Assembly: GCA_028023455.1 (NCBI GenBank)
Contig: JAQFVV010012394.1
Location: 26,859,053-26,923,052 of the forward strand
Direction: 5' to 3'
DNA length: 64,000 nt
Source of the DNA: Epiperipatus broadwayi
Taxonomy: Eukaryota > Onychophora > Udeonychophora > Euonychophora > Peripatidae
Every line of letters starts with the position of its first letter. The first letter of the stretch is position 1. Made by a program: the position numbers and the translations under genes. Shown one piece after another: positions 55,726 to 64,000 of the stretch. The notes beneath the pieces are model-generated. The model was not told where the DNA came from. It made no database searches and saw nothing but the letters and a program-made list of their open reading frames with translations.

Positions 55726-57284
55726 TAATTTATGACTTTGATCTCCATGCAGGATGACCATGAACATTTGTTCTAATATATAATAATGGTTACAGTAGTT
55801 TTTTTCATTGCTGTAAATACACAGCAGTGGAAAAACTAAAGTCCATATTTATTTGCAATGCACATATTTTGGTTGCATATTAAACAAATCTAACTCACAC
55901 AACACAATTAGATAGCCATCTTGATATCATTTTTTTAAAATGGAAGAATTTTTGTAAACAGATGCTTGCATCCACAAACAAATCCACATCAAATTCAGAA
56001 TTAATGAAACTGGACAAAATTAAAATTTCACTACAAGCAATGGTTTTGCTGCAGTGTGAAGTTATACAAACACAAAACACATGTATACTAATATGCTATC
56101 CCATAATTCTAACTAACTTTCCAGTTACTTTTAATATCAAAAAAACTTAAACAAATTAATAACATCAGAATCGTACATTTTCATTAATAGAGATTCTTCA
56201 ATTTTTCTCTTCATATCATTTGTTTCATAGAAAATCTGTTGGGCTGCCTAAATATAATTTTATGGTTTGCATTTCTTTCATGGATATGTAATGCATAACT
56301 AAGATATATTCTTGGTCCTGAAGAAATTTCAAATATTATTAGTGTTATCTAAGAAATGATTCTCAAAAAAAAAAAAAATGATGTACAATTTGTACTTACT
56401 TTTGTTCATTACATTCTTTTATTGTTCTATGCCCCCCCCCCACCAACTTTATTTTATGCAGAAATACTATCAACTATTTTTGCATATTTACTGAGGTAAA
56501 CTGTTTAAAAATGGCATTCCACAATACGTTTGTATTCAGTCAATAATTGCCAATGATTTTTCAGAAGCATCCTCAAATCCTTTTGCATAAAAGAATGAAA
56601 CTTCAAATGCCTACCTAAAATCTACGTTCTTTAAATACCAACATACAAATGAATGGATAGAATTGAAAAAATTATATAAATTTATGTTATAAGTGTTTAT
56701 TCCTAACGATGCACTTATAATCATACTTAAACAATTATTAATAATTTATTATGTATCTCCTTCCCAAAAATTTATTGCTCTAAAAGCTTTCACTTTTATT
56801 TAGAAATTATTCCAGTGATCCATTGTTTTCTAAAATTGTTTTAAAAATAGTCATGTAACACTTAACTGCAATTACTATTTGCAATAGTTAAAGGTCGTTA
56901 TCATATTTTTATATAAGTGCAAATATCACGATGGTTTTATATTTAAATTTTCTACTATTCACCCTTTTCAAATGTATGGATGCGTGTATTAGAAATTGAT
57001 GCAATTTAAAAACAGAGAGTTTTCATTTAAGGATGTTTCGCATAATTCTAAGATATAATAGCAGAATCATAAAACCAATCAATGTGTTCATTAACCTGCT
57101 GAATATGGTACTGTACAATCAACTATTGTAAAATCACACCATTAGATTGAATGTGTAAAAGGAATGAATAATACAAGACTCTAAAAGGGTATTTTATGAC
57201 TAACATGAGCATGCATATCATGGGAAACTATATTACAGAGCTACAATTAGACAGTATTTCAGAAAACGTTTTCAGTTGAACCAT
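55726..57284. other. AT-rich sequence without recognised genes
   Basis: Includes a 10-base C run at 56432-56441. The frames at 55895-56150 are on both strands and without motif. Confidence 0.4.
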
Positions 57285-57370
57285 ATTTGTAACAAGTAAA
57301 CATAAAAATGGACCAGCATGTTCTATAAGTGGATATATTTGTGGTTGATGGATTGGTTTATATAATCATC
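57285..57370 (+). pseudogene. LINE C-terminal zinc-motif fragment, third family
   Basis: AAAAATGGACCAGCATGTTC and TATATTTGTGG encode KNGPACSISGYICG, then WIGLYNH after a stop. This parallels QKNGQACSIFGRICVSQIGL at 45.72 kb. Only about 30 codons remain. Confidence 0.65.
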
Positions 57371-57745
57371 AAAAATTTATTAGATTCTAGAGCAGTTTGC
57401 TTGCTCTTGCTTTTCTTTTGAAGTTAAAAGGGCTATACTAATTTACAAGTGACTACATATGTACATAAATATTAGAAAAGCTATATTAGTCATAATGCAT
57501 TTCAGCCAATCAGCTACCAGCAGCTATTTGGGAAAAATGTGGAGTAAATTTAGCTAACACTATCTCTGGTTGATGAAATGCATTCTGTGAACCATTAACA
57601 TCTACATCTAAGCTGACTAAGCATGTCTCTGGATATACATGATAACAAGCTGAATAAGCAAAAATATTTAACGCTAATATATTAATGCTAATATGTAATG
57701 ATAGTAATATATGCAAAAAATAATTTATAAAAAATACCTTAATTT
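57371..57745. other. AT-rich sequence without recognised genes
   Basis: The minus frame at 57510-57716 is a chance frame as far as can be told. Confidence 0.35.
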
Positions 57746-57749
57746 AAAT

Positions 57750-57985
57750 TGATGAGTAACACAGTAAAAATCAATATACACAAATATTTTCAACCATAAT
57801 TTTGATTGTTACATTTAACTTGAAATAAAAGCATGGGGTGAACATAAATTAATTAATTCAATCATTAGTCTAGAGCTTGAATTAATTAATTCACTCAAGC
57901 TTTTATTTTAAGTTAAATATAAGAACCAAAATTGAGGATGAAGAAAATAATTATTTTTTGGTTTTTAATGCTTTATTAGTCCTCA
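57750..57985. mobile_element. Family F foldback MITE, uninterrupted copy
   Basis: TTTCAACCATAATTTTGATT, ACATTTAACTTGAAATAAAA and GAACATAAATTAATTAATTC pair with GAATTAATTAATTCACTCAA, CTTTTATTTTAAGTTAAATA, CCAAAATTGAGGATGAAGAA and TTTTTGGTTTTTAATGC. It shows what the 12.26-kb copy looked like before the SINE entered. Confidence 0.85.
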
Positions 57986-58309
57986 ATTTAAATAACATTT
58001 TTTTTAAAATAAAATCTTTTATTTATATAGTGTAACCTTCTCCCTGGTCTATCTGGTCATTAACGAATCATGCCGTACATTTTAGTGACTAACTTCTCCT
58101 ATGCAATCTATGATACTCTCATTATAAAGACTATAAGCATAAAGAAACAAAAATGTAAAACTAATGAAATGATTCCTGTATTGAATAAAACTAGCATGAA
58201 ACTATAGATCTAAAAAAGATCACAAAGTGATTAATAACGATAATAACTTCTAGTCAAACCATCTTTGAAATCCACACAAACAAAAATGTGATGAGTCAAA
58301 TTTGATGTT
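57986..58309. other. AT-rich sequence without recognised genes
   Basis: Nothing supported. Confidence 0.35.
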
Positions 58310-58735
58310 CAGAGAACCAATGAATAACTAATAATTATATCTCTGGAATGATTATGAAATTAAACTTATAAATGAAATGATAAGTAAATTATGATGTAGA
58401 TGACTAAATGAATGATGGAAAGAGGTAATAATTAAATGGTGGAATGAAATGAGTCTAAGAATAAAGAGAAAAGAGCGAAGATGTATGAGAATAATGAATG
58501 ATTAAGATGATGATAGAATAAGAGTTACTGAATAGTTAAGATGATAAAAGAATAAAAGTTAATGTATGATTAATCAATTATGATAATGAATTAATGTCAA
58601 ATGAGAATGAATAACTAAAAGAACGATCAAGATGAAATTGAAGAACAATGTTAATGATGGAGACTGAAATATTAAACTATAAACTAATATGAGATTAAAT
58701 GGTAAAAAGATAAACTAATGAAAAATAGGGATTCC
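58310..58735 (+). repeat. Purine-rich low-complexity tract
   Basis: For more than 400 bp the plus strand is dominated by A and G, with recurring GAATGA, AAGATGAT, AGAATAA and GATTAA words. Near-repeats such as GAATAAGAGTTACTGAATAG and GAATAAAAGTTAATGTATGA occur. There is no fixed period. Strong strand asymmetry suggests a degenerate satellite. Confidence 0.6.
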
Positions 58736-61700
58736 AAGCTGGACACAACCAGAACATTATCATGAAGTGAAAACAAGCTATACTATTTACAACCAAAGAA
58801 GTAATTTACATCTTAAAGTTTAGTTGACTTTCATAAAACAGTGAAAGTAATCTAATTCAAGTCCAACTATAATAAATAACTATCTATAAAATTTATTACA
58901 AATTCAAATTCTATTTTGAAACTTAACAATTAATTCTTCTCAGGGTTCAAGCACTCAAAATCATTATACACAATATATTTGGGTCAGTGAGAGGGATTTT
59001 ACCACTACCCAAACAGATTGCACAAAACAGCTCTCAATATAAACTCAAATTAAGAACTATATTTAGCAGTTACACATAAACTTTATGAACTCAATAACTC
59101 TTATAACTTTAATATTTAAGAAATAGGAATACCTTTTTAATAAATAAATACAATAACTTACCAAATTCCTTTTCTCAAATAATTATAAACCATGTGATCA
59201 AGATCAGTGAATGATAGCTCTGCGGATTTAACTAAATCAATCAAATCAATATTATACTTATCTTTTAATCTATTACTTAAAATAATCTGTACTCTAAGTT
59301 ATTAACATTTTGATTATTGTGTGATAATGCATTAGATGTACTAATAAATTATAAGGCTTACCAAAATTATTATGATATAGCATAATATAGTTAATAGTAC
59401 TATATTGGTCAATGATGATTTCAATTTATAATCTTCTGATAGTTTGATAGCAATAACAATAATAGTGTATATATGTGGTAATTAGCAATAAGATTACAGG
59501 CAACTAAATAAATTTTTAAATACAACAAACTTTATTTACAATATTTACAAATTTTTAATTCACAGACATGGCATGAAACAAAGCTAATATATTAAAAGAA
59601 CTTATGGATGGGAAAATACCTGGTATCCCATTGACTATATACTCAGCAAATGATACAACCTGCTTATAAAATGGAATTTAAAGTATCACTTGTTATGGTT
59701 TAGCTTATTTTATAGAATAGGATAATGAAACTTATTTAAGCTGACTAGCACTTAAATTACAACTAACAGTATATTTAGAACTTTAGGATATGCACCAAGT
59801 TTAAATTTAGAATTAAAAAAAAATTATAAAGTATTGCATTCTCCTAAAGCCCTTTCTTTTATCAGAATATGATAAGGGCAATTATCATATTCTGCACAAT
59901 TAATAACTTATTCAAATTTGAAATGAATAGGTTTGGTGCATTAAAGTAAGAATAAACATCAAAAGTCAAATACACATAGATCTCACTACAACATTACCTA
60001 TGTCCACAACTTAATTATTGAATACTTCTGGTCTTACCAATCCATTGTCAAATCATTATTTGATGAAGATGAATCCACACTGCCAGTGTGCATCTCTTGC
60101 TTTTACATCTAAAAAATTCTACCATTATTAATAATCTTAGTTTGATCTGTCTATAACTGATAATGATCCTATAACATCATAAACACTATTATAATTAGGC
60201 CACCACTATAGCTAGATTAGTGTTCCTGAATCTAACATTATTTTGTCCTTGCCATATGGTTTTGAACTACTATACTTCACCATACACGGTGGAAAAACTA
60301 ACTCTATATCATCATGAGGGATTTAACACTAACAAGGGAGGCTTTATAAAACAACATGACAGTTATATAATAATATGGCTAATTCTACTACCTCTCTATG
60401 GGTATATATATGTGTGGTCTTTGTCTCATCATGAAAAAAATAGAATTCAGACCATGGCTATCCTTTCTTTTAGGGTTATTTATGCTAACAAGCATTAATT
60501 ATTACTTAGCCTCTACCAAACTTTCCTCTCATGCAATTAGCAATAGGTGATTCTCCATCAGCCCATGCTCAATATTAATATTAATCTATTGGATGCCATT
60601 CTATTGGAACATCCCATCAGCTAAAAAACTGTCACTAATCATTCTCAATATTATAGCAAGATAAAACAATATCAGTGGAGATATACATACTCCATATCAC
60701 AATGCAGAACCATTAATGTATCAATAGACAAACCAAAATATAGATATCAAATGATCATTAATTATTTACAATGACAACTATACTTTTGTTAGAGAGAGCA
60801 CAACATATTTAAGCAATAAAGATCAAACCTGTATTTATATTCAAAGTGGACAAGTTCATTTCTATACAAAATTACAAAATGAAAAGGTTTATATCAAATT
60901 TTCTTTTATATACGAAAATAATCTGGCCATTCTAGTATCTTTGACAAAATCTTTGTTTCTTTACCTTTAATAAAATGCATTAAAATCTGTTTTAAAATAT
61001 GAGAGAAGTAAAGATCTCTCTCAACTCTCTAGATAAATGCTATATATAATCTCATGTTTTCCTCTAACTAAAAAAAAAAAAAAATACATGTAATAGATGT
61101 ATATATTTTACACATTTTCTTCTTTAACTCAATGTATATATTTTTCATGACACAATAAAACATATATGTTTGAAAAAACAAAATTCCCCAAATAACACAT
61201 TACATAAGTAATATACATAACACAGCAGTAATAAAAAAATAATAAACAAATGTTTTCTTCCATTAAATTTTATATAATTCCTCCAAGTTATTTCATCTTT
61301 GTGTGTTGAACTGATAATAACTGATATTATGATGAGCAAACATTCCAGATAACGCGTATATATGTTTATTATCCTGTTGGATGTATAATAATGCAATATT
61401 CATCCAAAGGCAAAATTATTTGATGGTTTCTGTACCGATAATTAATAAGGCAATTAAAATTCACACTTCCAATTGTAGCATATTTAAAAGGATAGGTTTA
61501 TCTATTTTTCTCTAAATAATTTTCCTAAATATCTCTTTAGATTATTATAATCTTCAAAACAAACTTTTTTAAAAACCTTTATTGATTTATTTTGTAAGCG
61601 TTTCACATGAAGTATAACAAGATCATTTATTTACACTTAAAATCCAAATAATTTTCCTTGAAAATTAGTAGAATTTTATTACACTTAACACATTTATCTT

Positions 61701-62296
61701 TTTTAAAATTCTTTGTTAGTTCTATTCTTTCTTCTGCAGTAATACATATGTCACAATCTTTAAACAGTAGGACATTTTAAAAAAAAAAAAAATTTTCAAA
61801 ATCTTATTTATACGTATTGCACGAAAACTTTTATAAGCAAATAATTATTTTGTCCCATTTTGATTAGCAAAGTATTATATAATTATCATCTTAAAAGGAA
61901 TTTATCCATTTATCACTATGATATCCTTAGCATTTTAATTACTTGGTAATTGATTATTTTTATCATTACATAAGTTCCCGCTATGAAAAATTAGCAGACA
62001 ATAGAGAATAAAATCACGCAATTATTTTTTTTTTTATTAAAAGTTAGATGATTCAAAAATGACTTTTAAATTTATTTACTATATATATCATACATAACAC
62101 TTGTTTTAAAAATTATCTTGAATTTTTTTTTTTTCTTGATATTTTACTTTACAAGCACAATCTTGTTCTGCTGGATAATAAGAATAGCATGTGAAATACA
62201 AACATTATCAACTTTTTGGTTACTTATAAATAATTTGTGCATCATTTTCAAAGAAGAGATTTTAAAAATATACACAACATAAAAGCAACAACTTAC
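58736..62296. other. AT-rich sequence without recognised genes
   Basis: Short hairpin at 59871-59903 (CAGAATATGATAA and TTATCATATTCTG). The frames at 60220-60498 (+) and 61145-61396 (-) are hydrophobic and AT-rich, with no family match I can name. The latter could belong to a gene with the candidate exon at 62.3 kb, but no splice pair links them convincingly. Confidence 0.35.
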
Positions 62297-62404
62297 TTTT
62301 TCTTGAATTTTCCTGGGTTTGAAGCAATACTTATTTAAATAAAGTCTTATTCCCATGGCTTTTATTTCCTTCTCCAGTATGAATCCTAGGAAGTATGCGG
62401 TCAT
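62297..62404 (-). CDS. Candidate coding exon (36 codons) with canonical donor, unknown protein
   Basis: A minus-strand ATG at 62404 opens exactly 36 codons (MTAYFLGFILEKEIKAMGIR then LYLNKYCFKPRKIQEK), ending in a consensus donor GTAAGT (62296-62291) in phase 0. Codons are less AT-biased than background. The segment begins hydrophobic and ends basic, like a membrane helix followed by a cytosolic loop. Upstream, TTTTAAG at 62415 could be an acceptor, in which case the ATG is internal (preceded by TIS) and the exon starts near 62414. No family recognised and no neighbouring exon confirmed. Confidence 0.35.
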
Positions 62405-63354
62405 GGAAATGGTGCTTAAAATGATAGCCAGGTTTTAAGACTTTCTATTCAAACATTTTTAGATAGCAAGATATTATAATTCCATAATTAAATTCCCGAA
62501 TTCTCTGATTTTTAATTTTTTTTCTCCTTATTTTGGATGAGTTGAGGTCTGAGGTTGCTTAGTTCTTGTTTTTTTTTAATCCCCCCCCCCTACAACTTGG
62601 TTAGATCATATATAGCTTGTTTTTACAATGGATTGTGGGAGCAATTAAAACCAATAATCTTAGTGTGAATAATTAATATTACTCCCTCTGGTTTCATTTT
62701 TAATAACTACCCATAATGATTCAAGACAGCTTTAGATTTACTACATAAAAAAATATGCTTAAGTAATTTACTGTAATGATTCATTTTACAAGGCTTACAA
62801 ATTTGATTTAATTATTTATTTCAATTGCTATTCAACAATAATAAAATAGCAATATATTAATCTCCCAATTAATAACAATATTTTTAAATTGTTGTTTTAT
62901 CCCTGGTTTCCAACCTACACTGGGTTTAAAACCTCTTCTCTACTCAAGAAATTTCCTAGTGCATCCAAAATGGTCTTTATTGAAAGCCACTCATTAAGAT
63001 TTTCATGTCAGATATATCATTATTATTTAAAATTTTGGATTATTAAATACAGGGACCTAAATAAAAGGTCACAATATATACATATTATTTTTTATTATTC
63101 TGATATTTTCTAAACAAGCTCAACATATTGGTAGTATCTGAAATGAAATTGCCTCATATTAAAAATCAGTAACATGATCTCTGTATTTATGAAAGCACCA
63201 TTTTAAAAACTGAAATTTTAGTTAAACAATCAAATAATATTTACTAAGGCTGTAATCTTAGGAATGTGCGTTTAATAAAATTTATAATTTATAATTAAAC
63301 AATCAAAAGAAATTAAAATGTGATCCTTTATTCCCCCCCCCCCTATTTTAACTA
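62405..63354. other. AT-rich sequence with two poly-C runs
   Basis: C10 at 62581-62590 and C11 at 63333-63343. No gene seen. The frame at 62889-63113 has no motif. Confidence 0.4.
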
Positions 63355-63600
63355 ACTGCAAATGCTTTTTAGTGAATTAGTCATGAAATACAATGAAAGC
63401 AAATTTTTAAAAATCATGCCACCATCTTTTGTACACCTCTGAAAACTTACTGAACGAATATCAACAGTTTATAATTCAGCATGAGAACACTGTAGATAAT
63501 GGCTGAACAATTCTGAAATATTACATTGCCATTACAAGATATGATCCAAATAAACAACTAAAATTTTTAAATTAATCTGAAGCAGTGCTATAAAAGAGAC
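63355..63600 (+). repeat. Dispersed repeat, family H (copy 5)
   Basis: AACTGCAAATGCTTTTTAGT, GAATTAGTCATGAAATACAA, ACACCTCTGAAAACTTACTG and CTGAAATATTACATTGCCAT follow the order of the 12.84- and 13.09-kb copies. It begins right after the C11 run. Confidence 0.75.
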
Positions 63601-63640
63601 AGTGAAAAAAACATTCCCCTTCCAAAAGATTAAAGATCAT

Positions 63641-63789
63641 TCTCCACCCTACTCTGAAGCCATCTACTGGAAGCTTGAGTAATCAAGTAATATTAGACTG
63701 TATAGTACTATGATATCTCCCATCTCTAGATTGACCAATATTTATTAATTACTCAAGCTTATCATAGATGGCACCAGAGTTGGGTGAAG
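63641..63789. mobile_element. 149-bp foldback element
   Basis: CTCCACCCTACTCTGAAGCC, ATCTACTGGAAGCTTGAGTA and ATCAAGTAATATT pair with AATATTTATTAATTACTCAA, GCTTATCATAGATGGCACCA and GAGTTGGGTGA. The loop is about 40 bp. No other copy in the window. Confidence 0.82.
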
Positions 63790-64000
63790 ATAACTTCACT
63801 TAAAAGCATATGAAAACTCATCTGTGCTATTGCTATTATCATGTTAAAATATATTACAACACTGCTTCCAATACAATACTATTATTTTCACTATATTCAC
63901 TATTCCTACTATTATTTATATTAATTTTATATAAACATTTATTGATAATATGCTTGTTACATAAATTAAACATAAAGATTTTATTTATCTTTGTTTTGCA
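63790..64000. other. AT-rich sequence to window end
   Basis: Nothing supported. Confidence 0.35.

Noticed and set aside
1-64000. CRISPR array, operon, prophage or bacterial defence system
   Set aside because: Base composition, LINE/SINE content, splice-like signals and mtDNA insertion are those of an animal nuclear genome; the tandem repeats lack the spacer/repeat pattern of CRISPR.

Overview
This window looks like a large, very AT-rich, repeat-dense nuclear genome of a metazoan, most probably an invertebrate. The evidence is eukaryotic: degenerate non-LTR retrotransposons (LINEs), tRNA-derived SINEs with target-site duplications, many foldback (MITE-like) elements, a mariner-type transposase relic, and a nuclear copy of mitochondrial DNA whose cox3/nad3 reading needs TGA to be read as Trp. 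I cannot name the lineage. No bacterial-style genes, operons, CRISPR arrays or rRNA genes are present. Nearly all open frames are chance frames or lie in repeats. Only three short stretches look like possible host exons (15.28-15.39 kb +, 39.4-39.66 kb -, 62.30-62.40 kb -), plus one GC-richer block ending in AATAAA (32.33-32.94 kb). All four are tentative.

Layout. 0-1.7 kb: minus-strand LINE reverse-transcriptase relic. 4.3-7.15 kb: a distinct noncoding island with three kinds of tandem repeat. 7-15 kb: foldback elements, one with a short tRNA-like SINE nested inside it, and a 63-bp LINE tail with target-site duplications. 16.5-17.75 kb: ten head-to-tail copies of a tRNA-like SINE. 18-18.5 kb: a 510-bp palindrome. 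19.5-20.3 kb: a cluster of related SINEs in which a tRNA-Pro-like head replaces the usual tRNA-Gln-like head. 20.7-22.6 kb: a foldback with an internal tRNA-like promoter, and a mariner relic. 29-38 kb: several LINE 3' ends, one with an exact 208-bp tandem duplication. 42.2-42.8 kb: a ~190-bp minisatellite. 45 kb: an intact short SINE with a perfect target-site duplication. 47.7-49.8 kb: a 421-bp repeat amplified in both orientations and enclosed by outer inverted arms. 53.28-55.02 kb: a 1.7-kb foldback whose loop contains a cox3-nad3 mitochondrial fragment. 55.1-55.7 kb: twelve 43-bp units derived from only the A-box half of the SINE. 56-64 kb: mostly unique AT-rich sequence with a few repeats.

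The features do not form a pathway. What links them is shared repeat biology: one LINE family ends in short GATGAT-type tails; at least three tRNA-like sequences were used as Pol III heads; and inverted duplication is unusually common, so the most interesting signals are structural. The two strongest are the mitochondrial fragment inside a foldback loop and the two tandem arrays built from different parts of one SINE. Coordinates of repeat edges were judged by eye and are approximate unless a target-site duplication fixes them.
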